This document shows positions 51,383 through 63,801 of a DNA stretch of 64,000 nt, piece after piece. Each line of letters opens with the position of its first letter. The stretch's first letter is position 1. The translations under genes and the position numbers were made by a program. The notes beneath the pieces are model-generated. The model saw only the letters and a list, made by a program, of their open reading frames with translations. It did no database searches and was not told the DNA's origin. This DNA comes from Moringa oleifera (taxonomy: Eukaryota > Streptophyta > Magnoliopsida > Brassicales > Moringaceae): the NCBI GenBank assembly GCA_021397835.1, contig JAJFZO010000256.1, forward strand, positions 2,030,501 to 2,094,500, given 5' to 3'.

Positions 51383-54300
51383 CTAGCCGCTTGCTACAAT
51401 TTCGTGAATAGCATCACTGACCGATACATCCTCAGATCTAACAGCGAGTTTCATTGCGACCTCCTTGGGTCCATCAATTCCAAATTGTAATCTCACAAGC
51501 ACCCTCACATTGCCTATGTATACACCAGATAGTAGACAAGTGTGTGACCTTGAATTGCTCGGGACGACCTCTGTGCCCTGAACAACACCAGAAAATAAGT
51601 GGAAAAGAAAAGTTAATATCAGGTTTCTAGATAATATGGTTCAGTCGAGTCAGCTAACCAATAAAAAGCAACTTGCTTAGTCACAGTGGACCAAAGAGTG
51701 CCATCACATGGAACTAGCTCGACTCATTGCAATGTGCTCTCTAGAGCTAACGTTCCATAGTACCAGTCATGCTTCCAGAGACTTCTATAGATGTTCAGCC
51801 ACATTTCACAATTCCTTTTCCACCTTGGTATGTGGGAATTCAAGGAGTGCATAACATAATATCATCACTTACCTCACAGGGCTGCATGCCGAGAAGATTG
51901 ATGACTGCAGTTACAGCTTCAGCCAAGCTCTCCCTCGGGCCAAGGCCATATTCATCTACACGCTCACAATCTGGCCCCATGCTTTCCCATGCATTCCTGA
52001 AATTGGACACACCAACTTTCAACATGTAATCAGCTGAAACAACCTCAAGTTCCTCTAGCTGGTATTCATCTTCAACACCGTCGTCTTCTGCCTCACCAGT
52101 AGTTGGGTCAACCTGTAAAAACCCCAACATTTGCTCTTTCATCAAGCAAGTTTTTTACATGATTAACTCATAAACAAAAGATCTAGATCCACACAGTCAA
52201 AACAGTTTACTCTGCATGCAAAACATTTACTTCAACAGTTTTTACAACACTTAGAACCAGTCTTAAACCAATGCTCATAGATCCATCACCAAACACTATT
52301 TTGAGAGAGCTACTAATTTCCATATGAACTTCAAAAGTTATTGACCCATGCAAAGAGAAATTAAAGGAGCAGAAGCACCACATCCTTCCATAAACAAGGG
52401 AAGAACTTGTACCTCCTTAACAATGAACCTCAGCATGTTTGAGAACTTCCCAATTGCAGGAACTCCTTCTGGCTTCTCAAATGCCACAAAAGTTTGACCA
52501 GGCGAATCGTAAGGTAGTGATTTTAGAGGCTTGGATGCTACTTCAGCAAATTCCTCTGCTTCTGAAGCATCCACCATAACCATGACCTGGCAAGAGGTAA
52601 AAAGTATCATCATGATAGTCTGATCTGAAGCACGGCTGTATAATCAATTGCTGTGCTTTTAAGTTGACCATTACATTTTCCAGTAATTGCTCAGGAATTG
52701 TATTGGTGCAGTTGTACTGAAACACCACATGCCGATCAAAAATGTGCTTAACAACATTAACTGCATATTCTGTTTCTGCTTCTGTCAGCTCCACAGGTGT
52801 GGAAGACTGGAACATGAAAGAAAATATATCATCAAGATTCAACTAATCAAATAACCAACTAAAAATAGCAGGTGTGTTCTACATGCAAGGAAAATTCAGT
52901 CACAGAACCTTGAAAAGCTTGCCGAACTCGGCAAATTCGGGAATAGAGGAAAGGAGCCTTTCATAAGCATCAACACCAGAAACAGGTCCACTCGGAGGAG
53001 CACCAAGGCCAGTTGGCTTTTTACCAGGGGCTTTCTTCTCAGCAAGTGGCTGAGACTTGATCTCTCTGGGCACAGAGGTGATATCGAAAGGTTCTTCTGT
53101 AGGCTCCTGTATCCACAAATGCATGAGATGATATTCTCAACAGCAATAAAACATAAAGAAACTGGAGGAAACTCACATAGTTTTTCAAACTATTCTCAAG
53201 GTTGACAAGAGGGACATCCAGTGACCCAAACAGAAAAGCTTTTACATCTTTGTCAGTTTCAACAACAGAATTGCCATCTATTGTATTCAAATATAGTGTA
53301 GCCCTGTCACGAACCTGTAAACAAAGCAGCATATAATACCAGTTCATACAACTTATAAAGGACAATAAACATCTGCAATAGCTTAAAAAGCAGCAGAAAA
53401 TGTCAACCCAATCAACAGAAAACTCCTGAAACAGTTCCATGAGAAAGAAACTCACCTCATCATCACTGTCATAAAGACAGCGCTTCAGCAAAATATATAT
53501 ACGGGGCTGCAACAGAGCATACAGCAAGGTTTTCCTCAGTCATTAAGCAAAAAGGGACAAACTCCACAGCTTTATATTGAGAAACGAGGGGCTTTAACAA
53601 GATAATACCTTCAATGAATCAACCATAGCCCCAAACTTTGCTAGTGTGCTAACAGCACCGGCCCGAACAGTTGCATTCTCAAGGTGTACCCGATTATAAA
53701 TGTACCTTATGTATTTGCTGGGATCCGAGGTTTTTGGGCCTTCAATCCCCAGAAAATGGAGTATCTAATAATACAAGGATGTAATAAAATTCAATTTAAG
53801 TTAGGGAAAGAATCTGAAGAGCTTCAAAATAGAGCTGATAACGGAGAAAAGTGTCACCTGTGTGGAAAGATAAGTAAATTCACAATCTTCAATGAACTCG
53901 CATAGATGGAGCAACCCACTTTCCTTCGCTTCAGGAATATCTCTTATAAGGATTACAATTGAATCCACAATTGCCTTTTTATACTCGAATCCACCTTCTT
54001 CCCTAAGAATATTGCTTAAGAAGTTCATCCTGCAAATGCAACGAGACCCCAAAAAAAAAAAAAAAAAAAAAAACAATTAACCGTGCCTCTTAAAAGGAAT
54101 AAGTCAAAATCCCCTGTGTATATTAAAATCCTAATCTGTGAATAACAACATAAAGCATAAAATGTAGGACTTACAGAGATCTATATTTCAATGGAAATTT
54201 CAAGCACAATGATCTAATAGCTTCCACTACAACAATTTTGAACTCATCGGCAATATCTGACATGAAATTTGTTATCTGCTTCATCAGACGGTCCACACTT

Positions 54301-57300
54301 GACTCATTTCCGGTCTTCAAAAGTGTAGTGATTGCAAGTGTAGCAATGCTTCTATTCTGGTCTGAAATTAAACTTTCCATATCAATGTTGCAGTTGGTGA
54401 CAGCCATGGGATGGGTCATCGCAACCTGCAAAAATTCAAAATTTGGTGTAAATGAATACTGAATAATTTGTTTGCCCAAATTAAGAACAACAAAGGTAAG
54501 GATTTGCACATGCAAATGTATTAAATGCCTTTTGAAGTTAATTAATGTATCAGTGAAACTTCAAAAAGATCATGTAACATTCCCTTATATTCCTCCAAAA
54601 CTACGTCATGAAACCAATCATCATTCCTGTCTTTTTTTTGGTTATGGACAAAAATGTGTAAAAACCCTATAATATCTAATGACAAAACACAACTTTGGGT
54701 AATGTTAAGATGAATCAGTAAACCTTGTTTAAAGTGCGGACAGCAGCAAATCTCAGCACTGGCTTGGAAGAACTCAAGAAGAGCTGGAGAACAGTAATTG
54801 CAGGAGTCAATTCTCTGCTTGTCACACCATTAAGCTCAGTGATTGCCCTGGCAGCCTCAAAAATCACCATCTCTGCCTTATGACGAAGACAACTCTCAAG
54901 AAAATCATAGAAAGGGCGGTCTCCAGTTTGAGTGTTATTGGCTGCCTCACGAATAACCTAAGAAGACAATTATTTCATAAAGATGATAGCAGGAAAAATA
55001 ATCCACAAATAAAGAGCATGTGCAATGACAAATACCTGACTGGTGTAACGTATAAGAAGACACTGAGCCAAAGGAGAGCGAACGGAACCCCTGGTCAAAC
55101 TAGTAACTAACTTGCTAACAGCAAGTCGATCATTCTGACGTATCTGCGAGTTTGGATTATATATGTTTCCATTAAGATGCTAACTCAATTCTGAAAAAAA
55201 TCTGTGTCAAAGTAATGCAAACTGTACTTTTATCCTCCATAGAACACCAGAAAACAACCCTAAATATACTTTTCAGGCTAATGAAAAATAATTCAAATAT
55301 GTGGCAGTGATGCCAGGAACCAGATCAAGGGTAATCAAAACAACATCCTAAGCAGACAGATACGAGAGTTTAGTACGTCGCCACCAATAATTTCAACCTT
55401 CAAACCAACCAGACTGTTCCTTACAGATTTCATAACAGCAGAGCACAGATATGAGAAGAGAAAGAGGGAGAGAACTTAAGCCCACAATTCAAAAATCTAC
55501 TACTCGCCTTTAATAAAAACAAAATCTGTGGAGTTGGTGCACGAAAAATTGAAACTACTACTAGCATCAAGCTAAGTGAGAACAAACGTTGTAACATACT
55601 AGCTGATCATAAATAATCACCAAAAACAAGTAAAACAATTAAACAGAACTAAAAGGATCAAAAGAAGCTGCAGACAAATCTGAATGGGAAAAAGAATCTT
55701 AAAAAGGGACCAGAAAGGGGAGGAGAAAGAGAGAAAGTCAAAGCTGCTGGAACATAAATAATAGTAGTAGACAGACGCTACCACTGTCTTTCGCTGGTAC
55801 TGTGACCAAGACAGGACCTATTTCACATATTTCCCATCCCTGATTCCACTACTTGCACACATACACGAAGAGGGGAAACAAGGAAATCACACCTCAGCAA
55901 GTTCATTGTGTTGAACAATCATTCCCCAGAAACATGACTTTAGCTAGGGAAGCTTATTAGCAAATCACACGACCTGGTAATTGTATATTGAACTGGAATA
56001 AAACCTTCAAAAGTAACCAAACCAAATAGCCACATACCTGGTGGAGCAAAGCCAGAGCATGAAATTGAACGAGTGCTGCCCTCGATTGCACAGCTTCCTG
56101 AACCTCATTACTCCACCTTTTCACAATCTCTGGGTTTGTCTGTCACATATACAGCAACTATTACAGCAGAAGAATATTGATAACAATTTCAAAAGAACTA
56201 TCACTTTATGCAATGCTGTAGCACCTGGAGCAAGTGGATCCCACTGACTAAAGCTGCACTAGCAACCACTGGATTTTTGTCAACAATGGCTTGTTTCAAG
56301 TACCGCTCAATCTGGGTGAGTAGGGTTCCATCAGTTATCCGACAAAGCACACGAATAGCATTTGCCCGATACATGTCAGTCTTGCTATTCATGTCCCTCA
56401 TAAGGGAGCTTGTCACAATGATAACCTTTTGTTGAAAAGAATACACATCAATTAGTATCCATATTTGGCCCCAAAGAAAAAGGTGCACGGAAAAAGGGAA
56501 ATTATCAAATAGCCCAAATAACCTCATCTGCAGATGGAGATAACTCCTTTATCATCAAATAGACCATTCTCCTCAAGCCTATATCTCTTGACTGAAAAAG
56601 CTTTGTCACAGCAAAGAACACTTCGGTGGCTTCAACCTATGGATAAAATGCAAAAGGAAGCCAGTAAAAAAGGGGATCATTTTCAACATAACATGACTTT
56701 TGATTTTTACGTAGCATGCAATAAATAATCGTTTAAAGAGGACGAGTTATATCCAATAAGATCATGAAAAAGCAAGGATCTTCTGTATTTATAAAATATG
56801 CAAGCGAGATATTGCATGAAAAACTAACCTTAGTGAAAGTTTCACCTTGATTCAGCAGATACAAAAGCTTTGTGATGACCTGTAAATTTGAAGAAGGAAA
56901 TATAGCAAATCCATTATGAAAATAGTTCTTTGTCAACAATGAATAGAAGTCAAGATGCAAAAAAAAAAAAAGGGATCAAGTTTCACAAACAATAACCTGA
57001 GAGCATCTTCTTGCATCAAGCTGGGGGTCATTGAAAATCCTAGCTTCTTGAAGAACTGCACCCTTCTCGATCCCCATAAATGGCGAGTACTCGGCTATTT
57101 AACAATAAATATTACACAATTAAGAACTAGCAATGTGCCAGAAGTTAAGGCAATTCATTAATATCACAACTAAACCCCTACTGCATCAATCAAAAGGTGA
57201 CAGAATCCACCTTACCACATAATCCTCATTGGATCAACTAAAACTAACCATTCCTATGATTAATTAAAAATCTACATTGTGATTTAGGCCTTGAGCGAGG

Positions 57301-57660
57301 ATAAGCTCAAAAGATAATTTGAATAATACAACAATCGCGCTCAGATCAACCAAAATTAAACTAAAATAACTAAAACTAAACAATAATTTCTTAACCCTGG
57401 ATCTAGGCATCAACTATCGTCGAATAATGAAAGCAAACCACTGAAAAATACACAGATCTAGGAGCCAACGACTGATCTGGCACCAGAGACCCGAGATTTG
57501 AAAATTGAGAACAGATTAATAAACAAAAAAAATGAGTAAGAAGTGAAATGAAACAAGAGAAAATGATAGCTTATCAGCGAAGAAGAACACGAATTGATGC
57601 AGTCGCAGAGATACCTTCATCGTCACGATCGTCATCTTTCTTCACAAGGGGCTGCGCCAT
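51383..57660 (-). CDS. coatomer subunit gamma (COPI coat)
   Basis: Eighteen coding exons on the minus strand: 57660-57615, 57094-56997, 56879-56829, 56636-56523, 56425-56225, 56139-56038, 55143-55036, 54957-54724, 54425-54175, 54029-53858, 53764-53609, 53506-53456, 53314-53177, 53106-52909, 52806-52675, 52586-52413, 52112-51873 and 51577-51383. They give 886 residues, the length I recall for At4g34450. The start is [20 protein letters not shown]; the helical adaptin-like trunk ([49 protein letters not shown]) takes up about the first 550 residues. A Pro/Gly-rich hinge and the C-terminal appendage ([24 protein letters not shown]) follow. It is part of the COPI heptamer that coats Golgi-to-ER vesicles; the appendage binds ArfGAP and other partners. 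All junctions are GT-AG and in frame, with no break. Confidence 0.97.
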
Positions 57661-58684
57661 GGCTAAACGTGAAGAAGACAGCTTCGAGATCTGCTGAGAG
57701 CAATACAAATTCTCTCACTCTGTTAGAAGTATGTATAGACGCACCACTGAAACTTCGAAGAGGAGGCTCTCTTCTCTCTCTCCGTGCGTTTAACGCTCAA
57801 AGCTCAAAAGGGACGCCTTGACGGTGAATTTGGCGACCAGCTGGAATCCGATGCATATGAAACGTTCTTAGTATTTTGCATCTTATGGAATCTGACCAAT
57901 GATAAATGGCCACATCATTAAGAGAGTTTACTCATGACGGGAATTGTGATTTCTTAGCTTAGAGATAACCGCACCAAACTGGTCATTCATTTTTACTGAC
58001 AATGTGGTTATAAGAAAAATGTTTTATTTCCCTGTGATGTAACTGAAATGACTTACATGCCCTCACGTTTCATTGTCCAAGTTTACCTCTCAAATTGAAA
58101 TGAAATTAAACAAATAAAAAGCCTTCATTTTTGGATCTCACAAAATTACCTTCAATCAAATGGTCGTTAGATCTTGAAATTGTGGAGCGCAAAAATGGAA
58201 AAAAGAAAAAAATTAAGATTCATTTTTTTATTGAATCAAAAATTAAAATTCCTTTAGATGTCTAAAAATAAAATCCAAATGAAAAATTTATCCATTGCCT
58301 TCAAGAGAGGAAAATCTGGATTATACCCAGAAAGTTTCTGGGAAAATACTCTTGCACTATCTTCAAGCAATGTAGGATTCTATTTAACAATAGAAAACAC
58401 ATATTACCATAAATCATACACAGAGTTCATATAACAATATCATCAATCATTTTTTTTAAGAAAAATGTTATAATTATCTGCACATTCACCACCGACTTTG
58501 TTGCTTGAAGTCCATCAAATGAAGTTACAAAGCACTGCTTGAACTACAAATGGAAAATCGTGAAAAAGCCTGTGATTCTTTGCAGTGACTTGCACAAAAT
58601 AGTATTAGAGTGGTAGCCCTGTTCTGAAATCTTTCCTGGAAATCTTGACCTTCAGCTTTTTAGTCATGTCTTTTAGGAGTCTGC
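57661..58684. other. coatomer gamma promoter/leader and PERK 3' flank
   Basis: The first few hundred bases should be the leader and promoter of the coatomer gamma gene (its transcript starts here on the minus strand). The remainder holds the 3' untranslated region of the minus-strand PERK gene. No additional coding block was seen. Confidence 0.55.
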
Positions 58685-61490
58685 TCAAGGACTAGGCCTC
58701 CGGTTCCCTCCACCACTCTTGACTATTTCATCGCTGCTAGACGCCGAAGGATTCAGTCCATACTCGCTGGTAGCTCCGAATTCACTGCTGGGGTATTCAC
58801 GGCTGTCTAAGGCAAGCTTTCTGAACTTTCTCATGTCTGCGCTGTATGAGTTAGCGTCATAGTCAGAGCTGCCAGCAGATGAACCATAGTAGGTGCTTTG
58901 GCCTGGCTTCACCCCCTCAGTCAGGTCATCCAGGGAGACATCGCCTTCCAGGGCTCGCACAATCTGTTTTTCACATGTTTGAAACATTGCCATTAGTGTG
59001 AGCTCAAAGTCCTCAAATGGCACCAGTTTCTTTAGAAGGTACAGAATACTGCATCACAGAATAAGCAGAGAAGCTGGAAGCTGCCACCTAATGGCTGCTG
59101 AACTGAGCAATTTGCTTTAAGAAAAACTCCATGGGTGTTCATATAATCAAAGATCCTTACCTGGCTCATCTTGGGACGTCTCCTAGCAGAGTGCCTGATG
59201 GATGCAGCAGCACAAGCCACCATGCTTGCCATCTCACTGATTACATAGTTGTTTTCCAGACGGGGATCCACTAACTCATCGAAGTTTCCATCCTGCTGAG
59301 ATTTCAAACATAGAGGTCTCGCCTGATCCAGCATAAACATAAACAATCAAGACTTCCACTTAAGAGGGAAGAGACCATTAGATGGAAATTTGGGTAAGAG
59401 ATAGAAAGGGGGAATGTCCTAACCCAGTCTACCAAGCTATCTTCCATTTCTCCAGTAAGATCCACAGGACGTCGTCCAGTTATTAGCTCCAACAGCATAA
59501 CACCATAGGAGAAAACATCAGACTTCTCAGTGAGCTTGCCACTTGATGCATACTCAGGAGCCAAGTACCTATGATTTTGCACATAAACAAAAGTTTTACA
59601 TCAAAATTTCAAGCTGGTCTCAACATTTGCTATCAAGGAAAGTAATTAAACCCGGTAAAAGGGTAAGAACAATATTATGAACTAAGTAATCACATCATTC
59701 AAATTGATAAAAACTGCCTAGAATGTGAGGTGGGGCTTTATGGTGCTTACCCAAATGTTCCCATGACTCGAGTGGACACATGAGTGTAGTTGTCTTGAGA
59801 TAGCTTAGCCAACCCAAAATCTGCCACCTACAGGATGGAAATGATTCAACATTATTGATTCGATGAAACAATATGCACAACTGAGCCAATTAGCTTATGT
59901 TTCAGTGTAAATGCGAATAAGAACATGCAACATACCTTAGCTTCACCATTGAAATCAAGCAGAATGTTTGCAGCTTTGATGTCTCTGTGGATAATGCGAG
60001 GATGGCCTGCATTTTATCAAACAGGTAATGTTAGGGGCATACACAGAGAGAGAGAGAGAGAGAGAAAGAGTAGAAAGAATTCACTTACAATCTTCATGCA
60101 AGTAAGCTAGCCCTTTAGCCGAACCCAAGGCAATTTTGAGCCTGGTTGGCCAATCCATGACAGGCCGACCCTTTCCTGCACATTCATCAGCCATATCAAT
60201 AAAAAACATAATACATTTTGATGAAGAACTAGTAGCAAGAACATGCTAATAGGAGTGTTAAGCATACCATAAAGGTGGAATTCAAGGGTGTTATTGGGGA
60301 GAAATTCATAAACCAACATCCTTTGACCTCCTGCAATGCAATAGCCCACAAGAGACACAAGATGGCGATGATGGACACGGCTAATGATTTCAACCTCGGC
60401 CTGGAATTCCCGTTCTCCTTGCCCACTGCCTGATTTGAGGCTCTTCACAGCAACTTCTTTGCCGTTGGGCAAAACCCCCTTGTGTACATACCCAAACCCA
60501 CCCTGACCTAACAGGTTGGCCTGGGAGAATCCTTGGGTCGCAGCTGCAAGCTCATCATAGGTGAAGGTGCTCTGGTTGAAACCAAGAGCCACGCCTGGAT
60601 GTGGAGGTGGGAGAGAGGGACCATGTGGCCCGGAGAAATTGGAGCTCAAGTCACTGCTGGTATTGTTTATAGGGGGTGGTAAATGTGGTGATGGTGATTG
60701 TCCCCAGGTTCCATTGACTGGCTGTACTTGCTGTGATGGTGTCCAGTTTCCAGGGGCTGGAACCACCCATGTCACCAGTTAACAATCCATCAAAGTATTG
60801 TTGTATTCATATAAATAAAACGGGTTGTGTTTTCTTTAGGAATAATGAGTTCTGACTCATACCTTTGCTAGCGACGCCACTGTCAATGTAATATTGCATC
60901 TGGTCAATCTTCGGCTGCTTCTTCTTCTTCCTGGTGCATGCCACGCAGATCAATACCATGATAGCCAGCAGCAACCCTGCCGCGGCTACAACCCCTATAA
61001 GGGTAGGCAGGTGCTCTGCTGACGATGATTCCCCCTTATTGTCAGTCTTAGCCGGCCCCAGTGTTCTTGGTGGCGAATGCCACCCTGACTTTGGTGCCGG
61101 AGGCGATGGCGGACTGTTATCGTTTCTGTTGTTGTTATTGTTGTCGTTCCTGTTGTTGTTGTTGTCGGTGCTGCTGCCATTGTTGTTATTATTGTTGTTG
61201 CTGCTGCCATTGTTGTTATTATTATTGCTGCTGCTGCCGTTGTTGTTGCCGTTTTTGTTATTATCACCGGAACTCTGTTGAGATGGCGGTGGAGGTGGAG
61301 CAGGAGAAGAAGAGCTCGAATTGTCCGAGGGCGGTGGCGATGACTGTTGAGGTGGAGGCGATGACTGTTGCGGTGGAGGCGACGGCAATGATGATGATGA
61401 TTGCTGTGGCGATGGCGGTGAAGATGAGGATGATGAGTTCTCCGATGAAGAAGGTGGCGATGCAGAACTCTGGTCCGTGGAGTCTCCCAT
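58685..61490 (-). CDS. PERK5: PERK-type proline-rich extensin-like receptor kinase
   Basis: Eight coding exons on the minus strand: 61490-60863, 60756-60268, 60175-60089, 60006-59936, 59827-59751, 59568-59424, 59322-59161 and 58963-58685, giving 645 residues. The ectodomain has no clear signal peptide, as is usual for PERKs: residues 1-75 are Ser/Pro/Gln-rich with SPPPQQSS repeats, 76-125 are almost all Asn/Ser/Gly, and one membrane segment spans about 162-185, followed by [10 protein letters not shown]. The kinase domain has GQGGFGYV 293-300, EVAVK Lys314, [11 protein letters not shown] with Asp410, and DFGLAK from Asp428. The C-terminus is Ser-rich. PERKs sit at the plasma membrane, can contact the wall, and act in growth and wound responses. 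The symbol PERK5 rests on the At4g34440 position in the syntenic block; another PERK4-7 paralogue is possible. The exon 1-2 junction is the least certain. Confidence 0.92.
60044..60064. repeat. (GA)n tract in PERK intron 3
   Basis: About ten GA units lie between coding exons 4 and 3 of the PERK gene (CT on the coding strand), in the pyrimidine-rich part of the intron. Confidence 0.9.
61110..61262 (-). repeat. Asn-codon trinucleotide repeat inside PERK exon 1
   Basis: Imperfect AAC/AAT codon runs, broken by GGC-AGC-AGC (Gly-Ser-Ser) blocks, encode about 50 residues of poly-Asn spacer in the PERK ectodomain. Runs of Cys or Leu codons read on the plus strand over this stretch are shadows. Confidence 0.9.
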
Positions 61491-62450
61491 CTCTCGTGGT
61501 GTTTCCCGACGTCAAAGCTTGCCGGAGAAACCCCACCGCTTCTCTGAACAGATGGCCCTCAAGTCCTACCCGTTCAAAACCACATTCAACACACAAAATC
61601 ACTTACCTATAAACGTCCATGAACCCAACAACAGATACGCAATAATGTACCCTTTCTAGCATCAATACACCAATGAAATCAACAAGAAAATAAACTTCTG
61701 TTGAAACTGAGAGAAAGATAGATCAACAGAGAGAAAAATGAAAGTACCTGATGGAGAAGCGCAGGCGGATTCCCAGAGGAAAGAGGGAAAATGATGAGCG
61801 GTGATAGTCACATGAATGATTTTTCCCTGGTGAGAACCAATCTCCCGAAGACCAGGCAAGTCTCTATTTCAACTCCTAATTTAAGAAGGGTAGTTGTAAT
61901 TTTTTGGTTATATTTGCACTTAGGAGGTGTAGTTTTCATTTAATTTTGCTATATTTGCAAACCCATTATGTAAAAGCTTCCAAGGATCATCTCGGTACTA
62001 CCAACATCGCCAACGCTATTCGCTTTTCTGCTGATGGGTACACCAGGAACATAAAAACCAGAGGTGATTAGAGTTTGTTCCTTTGGCTATTCCTGGCTTG
62101 TAAGGATCACCATTTGTTGTCACACACGGATTTCGCCTAAACAGGTGCCAAGTTCTTCCGACAATGACGGATTTCAGCACAAATGTAATAATAAGCATCG
62201 GCAGAACCCAAAGAAAATGAATTAGAGCAAGAAATAAATGGCAAAACTTGCTATAAAACAAGTTGATGGGCATCCATGAAAACTTACTCTCCTCCCCATT
62301 CATTGCTCGCTCTGCTTCTTCGTGTCCCCCCCCTTTTTCTAAACTGAAGCAGTAGCATATGTTTCGGTTACTGTTTCGTCCAAAAGCTTGGCAAACAGGC
62401 TGAGAGCATAATACCAAAGCAAACCACAAGAGAGGAAGGATAAAAATGAC
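61491..62450. other. PERK leader and promoter
   Basis: This stretch lies upstream of the PERK start on the minus strand and includes its 5' leader, possibly with a leader intron. I recognise no gene in it. Confidence 0.5.
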
Positions 62451-62524
62451 TGCTCTCGTTGAGAGTCGAACTCAAGACCTCCCGCTTACTAAACGGGTGC
62501 TCTAACCAACTGAGCTACGAGAGC
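62451..62524 (-). tRNA. tRNA-Thr (anticodon AGT)
   Basis: On the minus strand the acceptor stem GCTCTCG pairs with CGAGAGC, plus discriminator A. The D arm is TAGCTCAGTTGGTTAGAGC (consensus A box), the anticodon arm CCCGT-TTAGTAA-GCGGG carries AGT, the variable loop is AGGTC and the T arm is TTGAG-TTCGACT-CTCAA. It is 74 nt with no intron and closely resembles known plant tRNA-Thr. Confidence 0.97.
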
Positions 62525-62906
62525 AACTTGGCCGTAATCTCTAACGTTTACATACAAATTTCTTAGTATTGAAAGATTGGGGTAGGACAGCTGTGACCCA
62601 AAGAAATCCAGAGAATATACTGTGAAATTTATAAAAATAAATAAAATAAAAAAATAATAATTAGTAATAATAGGAAGCAGGGAGTAGAAATACAAATTAC
62701 AGGTCAGAACAGCTTTTCAGTGAGCGAGCAGAGTGGAAAGGTCCGACCAGCTTTGAAGGAGGAAAGATAGTACGCTTTCAGAAAGGAGAGAACAGGAAGA
62801 GAGTCCACTTTGACCACAAGCCCTAACTCTCTCTCTCTCTACATATATACACACATAAAGACTCTCTTTTTATATCTATAGATCCATTGATTTCTCTATC
62901 ATACAG

Positions 62907-62978
62907 ATGCCTTCCCGTAGAAGAACCCTCTTGAAGGTCATCATCCTCGGCGATAGTGGGTCGGTCATTCTCTCTCCT

Positions 62979-63019
<41 letters not shown>

Positions 63020-63801
63020 GCATGTGTTTGTATGAGCTTTATGTGTTCGGTTCTAGGTTTTCTGGAAGGCGCCAGGCGGATCTCTCGAGATCTTAGTATA
63101 GGGAAATTGATCTGATGCATATGGTTATGGTTTGTTCTTTAGAATTTTGAGAAATTCGCTTAGGTTGGATAGTTTTTAGGTGATATATTGGTTGAATTGC
63201 TTGTCTCTGTAACTGGTCAGAGGTTCATTTGTGTGATATTAAATCAAGGGAAAATTTATATAATTTTATCAGCTGTGGAAGGCTGGGAGAATTTTCGGAG
63301 TGTTCCAATTAGCTCATAGTGAAATATCTACCATTTTTAGACTTTGAAGTTCACATCTAGTGTGGAGATATTTGCTAAAAATAAATTTATGGGGGAACGA
63401 AACTCTTAGTAATGCTGTTCTGGTAGTTTCTCTACTTTTCTTTGTTGACAATGCAGGCAATTGATAAATCTATTTGTTTGGTGATTTGCAGGGTGGGCAA
63501 GACCTCTTTGATGAATCAGTATCCTCAGACACCCATATATTTAAGTAAACATATGTTTATGTTTCTTGCTACTGAATCAAGTACATTTTATTCTCCATGA
63601 TAACTCAGTTTACAGATTCCTCTTTTTTTAGTTTGTGAGATCTAGCAAATGTTATAAACCAAAGGTCTAGTGCTATTTTGCCTTGACTTTTATGCTTTTA
63701 GATATGTAAATAAAAAATTTAGCAATCAGTATAAGGCTACTATTGGAGCTGATTTCTTAACCAAGGAAGTGCAGTTTGAGGACAGGCTTTTTACTTTGCA
63801 G
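62907..63801 (+). CDS. RABG3: Rab7-type small GTPase RABG3, 5' part
   Basis: Three coding exons lie in the window: 62907-62959, 63492-63518 and 63702-63801, encoding the first 60 residues. The start [18 protein letters not shown] is characteristic of plant RABG3 (Rab7). The P-loop GDSGVGKTS contains Lys21, and the switch I motif YKATIGADF contains Thr40. Further exons with the DTAGQE, NKxD and C-terminal prenylation motifs are beyond 64000. Exon 2 is a 27-nt microexon (VGKTSLMNQ) and exon 1 ends in a weak donor GTCGGT, which is nevertheless fixed by the invariant P-loop. RABG3 proteins act on late endosomes and the tonoplast in traffic to the vacuole. The member (a-f) cannot be told from this part. 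Confidence 0.93.
62979..63019. repeat. (CT)n/(TA)n compound microsatellite in RABG3 intron 1
   Basis: About nine CT units pass directly into about eleven TA units, starting about 20 bp after the exon 1 donor. Confidence 0.93.

Noticed and set aside
51769..52029. 86-codon plus-strand ORF over the coatomer gamma gene
   Set aside because: It overlaps the conserved exon 17 in antisense and has no motif of its own.
60934..61612. Leu-rich and Cys-rich plus-strand ORFs over the PERK exon
   Set aside because: They are out-of-frame readings of the AAC/AAT and Ser/Pro codon repeats.
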